Part shown: piece after piece, positions 54,298-63,530 of the stretch
Layout: each line of letters begins with the position of its first letter
Numbering within the stretch: position 1 is the first letter of the stretch
From: Yoonia vestfoldensis SKA53
GTDB taxonomy: Bacteria > Pseudomonadota > Alphaproteobacteria > Rhodobacterales > Rhodobacteraceae
Length of the DNA stretch: 64,000 nt
Direction: 5' to 3'
Assembly: GCF_000152785.1 (NCBI RefSeq)
Contig: NZ_CH672414.1
Location: 2,793,350-2,857,349 of the forward strand
Notes under the pieces: generated by a model
Databases searched by the model: none
What the model was told of the DNA's origin: nothing
What the model saw: the letters and a program-made list of their open reading frames with translations, nothing else
Program-made: the position numbers and the translations under genes

Positions 54298-55566
54298 ATG
54301 GATCATTTTCTCTATCGCAACGGAGCGCTATACGCCGAGGATGTCGCCATCGCCGACATCGCCGCCGCTGTTGGCACGCCGTTTTATGTCTATTCCACCG
54401 CGACCCTGACGCGGCATTTCCAGCTGTTCGACGAGGCGCTGGGCTTTGCTGATCATCTGGTCTGTTTCGCGATGAAATCTTTGTCCAATATTGCTGTGCT
54501 GCGCGTGTTGGCGCAGGCGGGGGCGGGGATGGATGTGGTGTCAGGCGGTGAATACCTGCGCGCCAAGGCCGCTGGCGTGCCGGGCGACAGAATCGTGTTT
54601 TCCGGCGTGGGCAAGACAGCGGATGAAATGCGCATGGCCCTGCAAGGCGGCATCCGCCAGTTCAACGTCGAAAGCGAACCCGAGATGGTGGCGTTGGACG
54701 CGGTGGCGCGGTCGCTGGGCAAGATCGCCCCGATCACCCTGCGCATCAACCCTGATGTCGATGCAAAGACCCATGCGAAAATCGCCACCGGCAAATCCGA
54801 AAACAAATTCGGGATTCCGATTTCGCGTGCGCGCGAAGTCTATGCGCTGGCCGCCACCCTGAAGGGGCTGAAGGTTGTCGGTATCGACGTGCATATCGGG
54901 TCGCAACTGACCGAACTGGCCCCGTTCGAGGCGGCCTATGCCAAGGTCGCGGAACTGACCGAGGTTCTGCGTGCCGACGGGCATCAGATCACCCGCCTTG
55001 ATCTGGGTGGCGGTCTGGGCATTCCCTATGAACGCTCCAACGCGGCACCGCCGCTGCCGTCCGATTACGGCGCGATGATCGAACGGACCTTGGGCCATCT
55101 GGGTTGCGAGATCGAGATTGAACCGGGTCGGCTGATTTCGGGCAATGCGGGGCTGATGGTGTCGCAGGTCATTTATGTCAAATCCGGCGAGGATCGCGAT
55201 TTCCTGATCCTTGACGGCGCGATGAACGACCTGATCCGCCCTGCGATGTATGACGCATGGCATGACATCATCCCCGTCGTCGAACCCGCCCCCGGTACCG
55301 AACCGGCGCGTTACGATATCGTGGGTCCCGTTTGCGAAAGCGGCGACACCTTTGCCAAGGCCCGCGAAGTTGCGCCGATGCAACCCGGCGATCTTGTCGC
55401 ATTCCGGTCGGCGGGGGCTTATGGTGCTGTCATGGCATCGGAATACAATTCTCGCCCCCTGATCCCCGAAGTGCTGGTTCACGGCGATCAATTTGCAGTT
55501 ATCCGCAAGCGTCCTAGCTATGAAGAGATGATCGCACGCGATAGCCTGCCAGAATGGCTGGACTGA
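54298..55566 (+). CDS. lysA: Diaminopimelate decarboxylase
   Basis: A 422-aa PLP enzyme that makes lysine from meso-diaminopimelate. The PLP lysine is K60 in CFAMKSLSN; HIGSQLTE, the glycine-rich LDLGGGLG and the GPVCESGD cysteine motif are present. Start MDHFLYRNG by homology. Followed by the DUF4175 gene after 43 bases. Confidence 0.97.
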   Translation: MDHFLYRNGALYAEDVAIADIAAAVGTPFYVYSTATLTRHFQLFDEALGFADHLVCFAMKSLSNIAVLRVLAQAGAGMDVVSGGEYLRAKAAGVPGDRIVFSGVGKTADEMRMALQGGIRQFNVESEPEMVALDAVARSLGKIAPITLRINPDVDAKTHAKIATGKSENKFGIPISRAREVYALAATLKGLKVVGIDVHIGSQLTELAPFEAAYAKVAELTEVLRADGHQITRLDLGGGLGIPYERSNAAPPLPSDYGAMIERTLGHLGCEIEIEPGRLISGNAGLMVSQVIYVKSGEDRDFLILDGAMNDLIRPAMYDAWHDIIPVVEPAPGTEPARYDIVGPVCESGDTFAKAREVAPMQPGDLVAFRSAGAYGAVMASEYNSRPLIPEVLVHGDQFAVIRKRPSYEEMIARDSLPEWLD

Positions 55567-55609
55567 GCCACCAAAAGCGGAGAGTACGCTGACACAAATC
55601 CCCGACCAG

Positions 55610-58153
55610 ATGCGCCACCTGCGCCTGCCTGTCCGCCTGACGCGGATCGGGATGGCGGCGGAAAATGCGGTGCGCTGTTTCTGGCCGGTCTGGACCATCG
55701 GGTTTGTGTGTCTCGCGCCATTGATGATGGGCTGGCAGGATTTGCTGCCGAGCGGGCCTGTCTGGGCCTTTGCTGGCGCCGGTAGCGTGGCGTTTCTTGC
55801 CGCGCTGCTGTGGGGCTTGCGCCGTTTCCGGATGCCGACAATGGCCGCGGCGCTGGCCCGCGTCGATGCGGCCATGCCCGGCCGTCCGATTGCGGCTGTG
55901 GCGGATGTGCAGGCCATCGGGGCATCCGATCCGGCATCCATCGCTGTCTGGCAGGCGCATGTCGCGCGCATGGCCGAACGCACGAAATCCGCCCGTGCGG
56001 TCGAACCGGACCTGCGGGTCGCAGATCGTGACCCTTATGGTCTGCGGTTCATCGCGGTTTTGTTCTTTGTCACCGCGCTGTTGTTCGGGTCGTTTCTGCG
56101 GGTCGCATCCGTGGGGGATATGGTCACGGGTCCGTCTGCGGCGATGGCCTCAGGCCCGGTCTGGGAAGGCTGGGTCGAACCGCCGGCCTACACGGGCCGT
56201 CCGTCATTATACCTCAATGACATCCCCGCAGGGCCGCTGCGCGTGCCTGCGGGCAGCAAGGTCACGTTGCGGGTCTATGGTGATGATGGCGGGTTGAGCC
56301 TGATCGAAGACGTCTCTGGCCGTGGGGAACAGGCGACAGCTCTTGCCGATGGCCAGCAGCAATTCGACATCGTCTATTCTGGCACCTTGGCGCTGGATGG
56401 TGAAAACGGGCGGCGCTGGCAGGTGACGGCGATGGCGGATGAGCCACCTTTCGTGACGCTGACCGACCCGATCACGGCTGACGCGATGGGCGAGATGTCA
56501 CAACCGTTCCGCGCCACTGATGATTATGGCATCGAAAGCGGCACCGCGACGATCACGCTGGATCTGGTGGCGGTGGACCGCGCCTATGGGCTGACGGTGG
56601 ACCCTGATCCGATCGACCCGCTTGTTCTGGACCTGCCGATGCCGTTCACCGGCGATCGGTCGGTATTCGATGCTTTCCTTGTCGAAAACCTGAGCGAGCA
56701 TCCCTTGGCCAATCTGCCGGTCACGCTGCAGCTGGCGGTGACGGATGCGGCAGGCCAGACCACAACGACCGCGCCGGAACCCCTGATCCTGCCGGGGCGG
56801 CGGTTCTTTCAGCCCTTCGCGCGCGCCGTTATCGAACAGCGCCGTGACCTGATGTGGTCGCGGGGCAATGCGCGGCGCGTGGGGCAGATCCTGCGCGCGC
56901 TGTCACACCGCCCCGAGGATATCTTGACCTCTGAAACCATGTATCTGCGTCTGCGCACGATCATCCGGCGCATGGACAATATCGCGCTTGTCGGCATGGA
57001 CGATGCGGCACAGGCCGAGATTGTGACAGCCCTGTGGGATCTGGCGATCCAGTTGGAGGATGGCCGCCTTGCGGATGCCCGCGAACGACTGCGCCGCGCG
57101 CAGGAACGGCTGGAACAGGCGATGCGCAACGGCGCATCGGACGCCGAGATCGCGGAATTGATGCAGGAATTGCGTGAAGCGACGAATGATTACATGCGCA
57201 TGCTGGCCGAACAGGCTGAACCGGGCGATGGCACCGATCAGGCCGACAACAGCGAAAACAGCATGGAAATGTCGATGAACGATCTGCAAGCCATGATGGA
57301 CCGGATCGAAGAACTGATGCAGCAAGGCCGGATGGAAGAAGCACAGGCCCTGATGGAAGAGCTGAACCGCCTGATGGAAAACATGCGCGTCACGCAGGGC
57401 GAGGGGGGCGATGGCCCATCGACGCCCGGCCAGCAATCGATGCAGGATCTGGCCGAAACCCTGCGCGACCAGCAGGACCTGTCCGACGATGCGTTCCGCG
57501 AGCTTCAGGAAGGTTTCAATCAGGGCCAGCAAGGCGAACAGCCCGGACAACAGCCCGGACAACAGCCTGGACAGCAGCCAGGCGAGGGCGGCCAGCAGGA
57601 TGGCCAGCAAGGCCAAGGTGGCCAACAGGGCGAAGGTGGGCAAGGGTCCGGCGGTAACCAGCAAAGCCTTGACCAGCGCCAGCAGGCGCTGCGGCAGGAA
57701 TTGCAGCGCCAGCGCGATGGCTTGCCCAACCTGTCCGGCGATGCAGGCGAGGCGGCGCGCGATTCGCTCGACCGTGCCGAAGGTGCGATGGAAGGTGCCG
57801 AAGATGCTTTGCGCGGTGGTGATCTGTCCGGCGCAATCGACCAGCAGGCCGAGGCGCTGGATGCGCTGCGCAACGGGATGCGCGCCTTGGGGCAGGCCAT
57901 GGCCGAAGACCAGTCCGGCGCACAAGGCGAACAGGGGCAGGCGGCGGGGCGAGCAGAGCCCGGTCAGCGCGACCCGCTGGGCCGTGACACCGGTACGACT
58001 GGCCAGATGGGCACCGATCAGAACCTTTTGGGCGGGCTGGATATCAACCGCCGCGCGGCAGAATTGCTTGATGAAATCCGCCGCCGGTCATCCGAACAGG
58101 ACCGCCCCGAGGTAGAACGCGATTACCTGCGGCGGCTGCTGGGTCAGTTCTGA
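55610..58153 (+). CDS. DUF4175 family (TIGR02302) membrane protein
   Basis: An 847-aa alphaproteobacterial protein of unknown function. Membrane helices are at about 25-42, 47-66 and 145-163, followed by a large periplasmic part, a helical/coiled-coil zone (about 430-600) and a Gln/Gly-rich low-complexity stretch (about 643-690) encoded partly by 12-bp tandem repeats. The C-terminus (LLGGLDINRRAAELLDEIRRRSSEQDRPEVERDYLRRLL) is diagnostic; key residues are the DYLRRLL end. It overlaps the convergent zinc-ribbon gene by 10 bases. Confidence 0.9.
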   Translation: MRHLRLPVRLTRIGMAAENAVRCFWPVWTIGFVCLAPLMMGWQDLLPSGPVWAFAGAGSVAFLAALLWGLRRFRMPTMAAALARVDAAMPGRPIAAVADVQAIGASDPASIAVWQAHVARMAERTKSARAVEPDLRVADRDPYGLRFIAVLFFVTALLFGSFLRVASVGDMVTGPSAAMASGPVWEGWVEPPAYTGRPSLYLNDIPAGPLRVPAGSKVTLRVYGDDGGLSLIEDVSGRGEQATALADGQQQFDIVYSGTLALDGENGRRWQVTAMADEPPFVTLTDPITADAMGEMSQPFRATDDYGIESGTATITLDLVAVDRAYGLTVDPDPIDPLVLDLPMPFTGDRSVFDAFLVENLSEHPLANLPVTLQLAVTDAAGQTTTTAPEPLILPGRRFFQPFARAVIEQRRDLMWSRGNARRVGQILRALSHRPEDILTSETMYLRLRTIIRRMDNIALVGMDDAAQAEIVTALWDLAIQLEDGRLADARERLRRAQERLEQAMRNGASDAEIAELMQELREATNDYMRMLAEQAEPGDGTDQADNSENSMEMSMNDLQAMMDRIEELMQQGRMEEAQALMEELNRLMENMRVTQGEGGDGPSTPGQQSMQDLAETLRDQQDLSDDAFRELQEGFNQGQQGEQPGQQPGQQPGQQPGEGGQQDGQQGQGGQQGEGGQGSGGNQQSLDQRQQALRQELQRQRDGLPNLSGDAGEAARDSLDRAEGAMEGAEDALRGGDLSGAIDQQAEALDALRNGMRALGQAMAEDQSGAQGEQGQAAGRAEPGQRDPLGRDTGTTGQMGTDQNLLGGLDINRRAAELLDEIRRRSSEQDRPEVERDYLRRLLGQF
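57539..57583 (+). repeat. 12-bp tandem repeat inside the DUF4175 gene
   Basis: CAGCCCGGACAA occurs twice exactly, then as CAGCCTGGACAG and a partial CAGCCAGGC, coding for repeated QPGQ. The number of units could vary between strains without shifting the frame. Confidence 0.8.
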
Positions 58154-58950
58154 TCCGGCTGGCTGTTGGGGCCTGCGGTGACGTCTGCGATCATGTCACC
58201 CACTGCGCCCGCCGTCTCGTTCAGCGTCAGGCGCCATCCATCAACCATAGTGACATAGCTTGCCATCGCACCTGTGGTCTGCGGGATGCTCGTCGTGATT
58301 TGATCTGCAAAGACATAAGGCCCAAAAAGAACCGCAAAGATCACCAGCACAAAGACAAAGCCACGCCGAAATCCGCGCCGCGTGATGGCCTCGGCCTGTT
58401 CGGTGGGGGTCAGTTCAGGCTCTGGCGCTTGCGCGCGCGTGCGCAGGCTGGTGTTGATATCGTTCATGCTGGGCATGTCACGCGGGGTGGTATCGGGGTC
58501 TTTGGATGGGTCCGGGGCGATGGCGCTTGGCCGTTCAGGTGCGGGACTGGCCGCTGTCACACGGCTGGCTTTGACAGGTTTGGGTGCAGGCGCTGTGCTG
58601 CCATCACCCGCAGCTTCGGTCATCTCGGCAATCCGGCGACGGGTTTCTTCGGCATCGGGGGCTGGTTTGGGCGTTTTATCTTCTTGGGTCTGGCGCGGCG
58701 TCTTGGTGCCTGATGTGCGCAATTGCTTTTCGCGGGCCGCCTCTTGGCGCAGGATATCGCTGACCGCAGGATCAATGGGTTTGCGCGCCTGCTGTGCCGC
58801 AGGTGCGACTGTCGGCGCAGGCGCCGATGTCTTTTCAATATGGAACCAGCTGTGATTGCAGTTCGAACATTGCACGTCGCGCCCGCCTTCGGGGATCACG
58901 TCATCAGCAACATCATATTTCGCGCCGCAGCTAGGACAACTCAAACGCAT
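58144..58950 (-). CDS. MJ0042-type zinc-ribbon membrane protein
   Basis: A 268-aa protein with an N-terminal zinc ribbon (C5, C8, C28, C31), a long Pro/Ala/Lys-rich linker (40-190), one membrane helix (about 195-215, RGFVFVLVIFAVLFGPYVF) and a short extracytoplasmic end. Such proteins are frequent in alphaproteobacteria beside ftsE; the role is unknown. Divergent from ftsE with 164 bases between. Confidence 0.88.
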   Translation of the reverse strand: MRLSCPSCGAKYDVADDVIPEGGRDVQCSNCNHSWFHIEKTSAPAPTVAPAAQQARKPIDPAVSDILRQEAAREKQLRTSGTKTPRQTQEDKTPKPAPDAEETRRRIAEMTEAAGDGSTAPAPKPVKASRVTAASPAPERPSAIAPDPSKDPDTTPRDMPSMNDINTSLRTRAQAPEPELTPTEQAEAITRRGFRRGFVFVLVIFAVLFGPYVFADQITTSIPQTTGAMASYVTMVDGWRLTLNETAGAVGDMIADVTAGPNSQPDQN

Positions 58951-59114
58951 TCTACTCTATCCTCTGATCCGGCCGCTTCGGTTTGGTGTTGTGACCCGCG
59001 TCAATCTAGCGATGAGGCCACCAAACGCAAGGATTTGCGCAAGACCCATCGTGGTGATCATTGAACCTTGGCATGGTTTTGGGCAATACATCGACGGCAG
59101 GCAAAGGACAGATC

Positions 59115-59789
59115 GTGATAGAACTCGACAACGTATCGTATGGATATGGCAGAACGGCGCTGTTTTCAGGGCTGTCGCTAAAACTTGTGCCGGGGTCGTT
59201 TCATTTTCTGACAGGCCCGTCGGGTGCGGGGAAAACCACGCTGTTGCGGCTGTGCTATGCCGATCTGCGCGCAAATAGCGGCAAAGTCCGGCTGTTCGGG
59301 CAGGATGCCGGCAATCTGACGCGCGACGAGGTGGCGATGGTCCGCCGCCGGATCGGGGTTGTGCATCAGGATTGCCAATTCCTTGATCATCTGTCGATTG
59401 CAGAAAATATTGCTCTGCCGCTGACCGTCGCCGACCGGATCGCAGAAGCGCAGAACAATCTGGCCGAATTGCTGGCCTGGGTCAGCCTTGGGCCGCAAGC
59501 CGGGCAGCGCCCGCCGGAATTGTCGGGCGGCGAAAGGCAGCGCGCCGCACTGGCGCGTGCGGTCATCATGTCGCCTGACGTGGTGATTGCCGATGAACCC
59601 ACCGGCAACGTGGATTGGGAGATGTCGCAGCGGCTGCTGTCGCTGCTGATCGAGCTGAACCGGATGGGCAAGACGATCCTGATTGCCACCCATGATCTGG
59701 CGATGATCCGGTCGGTCAAGGCCGATGTCAACGCACGCGTGTTGCGTCTGACGGGCGGGCAGTTGATGCAGGCGGGGGCAGATTTGTGA
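59115..59789 (+). CDS. ftsE: Cell division ATP-binding protein FtsE
   Basis: A 224-aa ABC ATPase that works with FtsX to control septal wall hydrolysis through EnvC-type activators. Walker A is GPSGAGKT (34-41), the signature is LSGGERQR, Walker B is VVIADEPTG. Start chosen as GTG at 59115 because AAAGGA (59103-59108) lies at good spacing; the longer ATG frame lacks this. EnvC itself is encoded at the other end of the window. Overlaps ftsX (GTGA). Confidence 0.94.
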   Translation: MIELDNVSYGYGRTALFSGLSLKLVPGSFHFLTGPSGAGKTTLLRLCYADLRANSGKVRLFGQDAGNLTRDEVAMVRRRIGVVHQDCQFLDHLSIAENIALPLTVADRIAEAQNNLAELLAWVSLGPQAGQRPPELSGGERQRAALARAVIMSPDVVIADEPTGNVDWEMSQRLLSLLIELNRMGKTILIATHDLAMIRSVKADVNARVLRLTGGQLMQAGADL

Positions 59790-60679
59790 AAACGATCCTT
59801 GCTTTCATCATCGGTGATCCGCTGGCCGATGGGGCCGTGCCGTCAACTGGCGTTTCCGCGCGGCTGACGGTCTTTGTCGCGGGGGCGATGGCGTTTCTGG
59901 CGGTCTTTGCGCTGGCTCTATCGCTGACAGCCGGAAGGCTGGCCGACAGCTGGGCCGACGATCTGGCGCAATCCGCGACCCTGCGCTTGCCCGCCGATCT
60001 GGACCAGACGAACGCGGCATTGCGCGCTGCCGTCAACGTCTTGCAGACAACGACCGGCGTCGCCTCGGCCCGCGTGCTGGATGCGGATGAACAGCGCACC
60101 TTGTTGGCCCCGTGGTTCGGGCCGGATATTCCGGTGGAATCCTTGCCGTTGCCACAATTGATCGAGATTTTGCCCGATGACACCGGCTATGACGTTGCCG
60201 GCCTGCGCGCGCGCCTGCAGGCTGAGGTGCCGGGTGCTGTGCTGGATGATCACGGCGCGTGGCGCGAACCCTTGCTTGCGGCCGCACAGCGGCTGCGCCT
60301 GCTGGGGTGGAGCGTGCTGGCGCTGATCGGGGCGGTGATGGCGGCGATGATCACGCTGGCGGCCTATGCTGCGCTGGCCGCCAATGCGCAGATCATCCGC
60401 GTGTTGCGGCTGGTCGGTGCGCGGGACGATTATATCGCGCGGGCCTTTGTGCGCCGGTTCACGCTGCGGGCGGGGTTGGGGGCGGCTGTCGGGACAGGGC
60501 TTGCGCTCTTGGTCTTGCAATCCATGCCAGTGGCTGACGTGGTCAGTGGTACAATCACGCATTTCGGTTTCATCGGGCTGGACTGGATTTGGCCGCTGGC
60601 GATTCCGGTCTTGTCGGCTATCGTCGCCTTTGCGGCGACCCGTATGGCCGCGTCGCGCCGGTTGAAGGATCAGACATGA
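59786..60679 (+). CDS. ftsX: Cell division protein FtsX
   Basis: A 297-aa permease-like protein with four membrane helices (about 28-50, 170-195, 222-245, 265-285) and a periplasmic loop between the first two that contacts EnvC in other bacteria. GTG start overlapping the ftsE stop. Sequence is poorly conserved, but position behind ftsE and topology make the call firm. Overlaps the acyltransferase gene (ATGA). Confidence 0.92.
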   Translation: MKTILAFIIGDPLADGAVPSTGVSARLTVFVAGAMAFLAVFALALSLTAGRLADSWADDLAQSATLRLPADLDQTNAALRAAVNVLQTTTGVASARVLDADEQRTLLAPWFGPDIPVESLPLPQLIEILPDDTGYDVAGLRARLQAEVPGAVLDDHGAWREPLLAAAQRLRLLGWSVLALIGAVMAAMITLAAYAALAANAQIIRVLRLVGARDDYIARAFVRRFTLRAGLGAAVGTGLALLVLQSMPVADVVSGTITHFGFIGLDWIWPLAIPVLSAIVAFAATRMAASRRLKDQT

Positions 60680-61413
60680 GTTACGCAATCCAATGGCTGC
60701 GGTCGTTGCTGTTCAATGCGCAGATGTATGTGGCGATGCTGGTCGTTGGCATCCTGTATCTGCCTGCCGCGGTCTGGTCGCGCGAAGGTGCGATTGCCGG
60801 CTGCCATGCTTATTGCCGCTGGGTCCGCTGGACAGCGGGCTGGATGATCGGGCTGAAGGTCGAAATCCGAGGCACCCCCCCGACGGATGAGGTGATGGTC
60901 GCCCCCAAGCATCAGTCGTTTCTGGATGTGCTGATGATCTATGGTGCGATGCCGCGCGGCAAATTTATCTTTAAGGCGATCCTGAAGTATGCGCCTGTGA
61001 TTGGCCAGTTCGGCCTGCGGATTGGCTGCATCCCCGTTGATCGTGGCAAGCGCGGGCAGGCGATCAAACAGATGCTTGCTGATGTGCAGGCAGGCCGCGC
61101 ACTGCCCGGCCAGCTGATCATCTATCCCCAAGGCACGCGCATCGCGCCCGGGGTCAAGGCGCCCTACAAGATCGGGACAGGGGCGCTTTACCGTGAACTG
61201 GGTCAGCCCGTCGTGCCGGTCGCGACCAATGTCGGTGTGTTCTGGCCCAAGCGCGGTGTGTATCGCCATCAAGGCACGGCGGTGTTCGAATTCCTGCCCC
61301 GGATCGCACCGGGGCTGGAAATTGCGGATTTCATGCGCAGGCTGGAAACTGCGGTTGAAACCGCATCCGACAAGCTGGCTGCCGAGGCGAGATTTCCGCT
61401 GCGCGGCCTTTAG
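60676..61413 (+). CDS. Lysophospholipid acyltransferase (PlsC family)
   Basis: A 245-aa membrane-associated 1-acyl-glycerol-3-phosphate acyltransferase. The catalytic HX4D motif is H79-D84 (HQSFLD) and the YPQGTR motif (about 154-159) binds the phosphate. An N-terminal helix (about 16-34) anchors it. Coupled to ftsX; its stop interlocks with the convergent accA stop (TTAG). Could pair with PlsY (41 kb) in phosphatidate synthesis. Confidence 0.94.
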   Translation: MSYAIQWLRSLLFNAQMYVAMLVVGILYLPAAVWSREGAIAGCHAYCRWVRWTAGWMIGLKVEIRGTPPTDEVMVAPKHQSFLDVLMIYGAMPRGKFIFKAILKYAPVIGQFGLRIGCIPVDRGKRGQAIKQMLADVQAGRALPGQLIIYPQGTRIAPGVKAPYKIGTGALYRELGQPVVPVATNVGVFWPKRGVYRHQGTAVFEFLPRIAPGLEIADFMRRLETAVETASDKLAAEARFPLRGL

Positions 61414-62372
61414 GCCGCCAGCCCCTTGCTGCCAAGGGCGAGGTATTTGTCGCGGCGGTCCTTGCGCAGCTTGTCACCGGATTTGCCGCCCAATTCGGCC
61501 AGCATGGATTTCAGCGCCTCGCCCACGGCGTTCACGGCAAAGTCAGGATCACGATGCGCGCCGCCCTTGGGCTCGGCGATGATTTTGTCGCAGATGCCCA
61601 GCTCTTGCAGGTCCTTGGCCGTCAGGCGCAGGGCTTCGGCGGCTTCGCGCATCTTTTCGGAATCTTTCCACAGGATCGAGGCGCAGCCTTCGGGGCTGAT
61701 CACCGAATAGACCGAATGTTCCAGCATCGCGACACGGTTGGCCGAAGCAAAGGCGACAGCCCCGCCTGACCCGCCTTCGCCGATGATCACGCTGATCAAC
61801 GGCACCTTCAGCGCCAAACATTTTTCCGTGGATCGGGCAATCGCTTCGGACTGGCCACGTTCTTCGGCACCTTTGCCGGGATAGGCGCCGGGGGTGTCCA
61901 CCAGCGTGATGACCGGCAGGCCGAACCGGTCGGCCAGATCCATCAGGCGGATCGCCTTGCGATAACCTTCGGGGCGGGCCATGCCGAAATTGCGCGCGAT
62001 GCGCGATTTGGTGTCATTACCCTTTTCATGGCCGATGACCATTACAGGCATGTCGTTGAACCGCGCCATGCCACCCATGACGGAATGGTCGTCGGCGAAA
62101 TTCCGGTCGCCTGCCAGTGGCGTGAATTCGGTGAACAAAGCCGCGATATAATCAATGCAATGCGGCCGTTCGGGATGGCGCGCCACCTGGCATTTGCGCC
62201 AGGGCGCAAGGTTGGCGTACAGCGAGGTCAGTAATTCGCCCGCTTTCTTGTCCAGCGCTGCCGCCTCTTTCGCGACATCCATTTCGGGATTGTCCCGCGC
62301 CATGGCGCGCAGTTCTTCGGCCTTGCCTTCAATCTCGGCGAGCGGTTTTTCAAAGTCGAGGTAAAGGGTCAT
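61410..62372 (-). CDS. accA: Acetyl-CoA carboxylase carboxyltransferase subunit alpha
   Basis: A 320-aa subunit of the enzyme that makes malonyl-CoA for fatty acid synthesis (E. coli: 319 aa). It contains the ATPase-independent carboxyltransferase core with [20 protein letters not shown] and [14 protein letters not shown]. Start [10 protein letters not shown] at 62372 by homology. Downstream of mcl1 on the same strand, 75 bases apart. Confidence 0.97.
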   Translation of the reverse strand: MTLYLDFEKPLAEIEGKAEELRAMARDNPEMDVAKEAAALDKKAGELLTSLYANLAPWRKCQVARHPERPHCIDYIAALFTEFTPLAGDRNFADDHSVMGGMARFNDMPVMVIGHEKGNDTKSRIARNFGMARPEGYRKAIRLMDLADRFGLPVITLVDTPGAYPGKGAEERGQSEAIARSTEKCLALKVPLISVIIGEGGSGGAVAFASANRVAMLEHSVYSVISPEGCASILWKDSEKMREAAEALRLTAKDLQELGICDKIIAEPKGGAHRDPDFAVNAVGEALKSMLAELGGKSGDKLRKDRRDKYLALGSKGLAA

Positions 62373-62447
62373 TAGATCGCGCGCCTCATTACTGAAAGTC
62401 ACGGTGTTATGGCGCAACCCTGATGCGTTGGCAACGGCACGGGCGCA

Positions 62448-63407
62448 TTACGCGCCGCTGATCATCTCTGATTGGCGCACGACCACCTCGGCTTGCTTGA
62501 TCGAGGCGATGTCCACAAGGCGACCCTTGTACACGGTCGCGCCTTCGCCACGGGCCTTGGCCTGCTCCATCGCGGCCAGAATCTCGCGCGCCTCGGACAC
62601 GGCGGCATCGGAGGGGGTGAATACCTCGTTGGCAAGGGCGATCTGCTTGGGGTGGATCGCCCATTTGCCGACCATACCCAATGTGGCCGACCGGCGCGCC
62701 TGCGCGCGATAGCCTTCGTCATCACTGAAATCGCCAAACGGACCATCGACGGGCAACACGCCATGCGTCCGGCAGGCCGCAACAATCGCCGTCTGCGCCC
62801 AATGCCAGGGGTCGGCATAGTGCCGTGTGTCGCCATGCAGCATGTAGTAATTTTCTTGCGTCCCGCCAATGCCGGTGGTCTGCATCCCCATCGAGGCCGC
62901 GAAATCCGCAGCGCCCAGCGACATGGCCGCCATGCGCGGCGAAGACGCAGCGATTTCCTCCACATGGGCGATACCGGCGGCCGATTCGATGATGACCTCG
63001 AAACTGATCGGCTTGGTGCGGCCCTTGGCGCGTTCAATCGCGGTGACCAGCGCATCCACGGCATAGACATCTGCCGCACAGCCGACCTTGGGGATCATGA
63101 TCTGGTCCAGCCTGTCGCCCGCCTGTTCCAGCACATCCACGACATCGCGGTACCAATAGGGTGTGTCCAGCCCGTTGATCCGCACGGACAGCGTCTTGCT
63201 GCCCCAATCCACCGTATTGATCGCCTCGATCACATTGGCCCGCGCGCTGTCCTTGTCGGAAGGTGCCACACTATCTTCCAGATCAAGGTTGATCACATCC
63301 GCCGCAGAGGCCGCCATTTTTGCAAAAAGCTTGGTGTTCGAACCGGGTCCAAACAACTGGCACCGGTTCGGACGGGCGGGCGGGGCGGGTTGCAGACGGA
63401 ATGACAT
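62448..63407 (-). CDS. mcl1: L-malyl-CoA/beta-methylmalyl-CoA lyase
   Basis: A 319-aa CoA-ester lyase of the citrate lyase beta/HpcH fold, closely like Rhodobacter Mcl1 from the first residues (MSFRLQPAPPARPNRCQLFG). It splits beta-methylmalyl-CoA into glyoxylate and propionyl-CoA in the ethylmalonyl-CoA pathway for acetyl-CoA assimilation, and also malyl-CoA. Substrate residues in NLDLEDSV and VIIESAAG are kept. Start at 63407; two hairpins and a TATAAT lie upstream. Confidence 0.95.
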   Translation of the reverse strand: MSFRLQPAPPARPNRCQLFGPGSNTKLFAKMAASAADVINLDLEDSVAPSDKDSARANVIEAINTVDWGSKTLSVRINGLDTPYWYRDVVDVLEQAGDRLDQIMIPKVGCAADVYAVDALVTAIERAKGRTKPISFEVIIESAAGIAHVEEIAASSPRMAAMSLGAADFAASMGMQTTGIGGTQENYYMLHGDTRHYADPWHWAQTAIVAACRTHGVLPVDGPFGDFSDDEGYRAQARRSATLGMVGKWAIHPKQIALANEVFTPSDAAVSEAREILAAMEQAKARGEGATVYKGRLVDIASIKQAEVVVRQSEMISGA

Positions 63408-63434
63408 GGCGATCCTTTGGGTAGCAAAATTGCG

Positions 63435-63460
63435 CAACGGGTTTCCCGTTGGGTATTATA
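63435..63460 (-). promoter_or_regulatory. Possible mcl1 promoter with leader hairpin
   Basis: On the minus strand TATAAT (63460-63455) lies about 48 bases before the mcl1 ATG. Right after it a perfect 7-bp stem with a 3-base loop (CAACGGG/CCCGTTG, 63435-63451) overlaps the expected start site. No clear -35 is seen. Confidence 0.35.
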
Positions 63461-63480
63461 TTGCGCTGCGGGTCACAAGA

Positions 63481-63514
63481 GGCGTTTGCAACCGCAGCAT
63501 TGCGGTTGCACGCC
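63481..63514 (-). terminator. Stem-loop terminator behind the aminotransferase gene
   Basis: A 10-bp perfect stem (TGCAACCGCA/TGCGGTTGCA) around GCAT, extended by GGCG/CGCC across a two-base bulge. It begins 17 bases past the aminotransferase stop. A short T-containing tract follows on the minus strand. Confidence 0.6.
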
Positions 63515-63530
63515 TGTCATCGGTTCGGGT

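Noticed and set aside
57539-57583. Tandem repeats considered as a CRISPR or minisatellite locus
   Set aside because: No spacers, contiguous 12-mers, in frame within a coding region.
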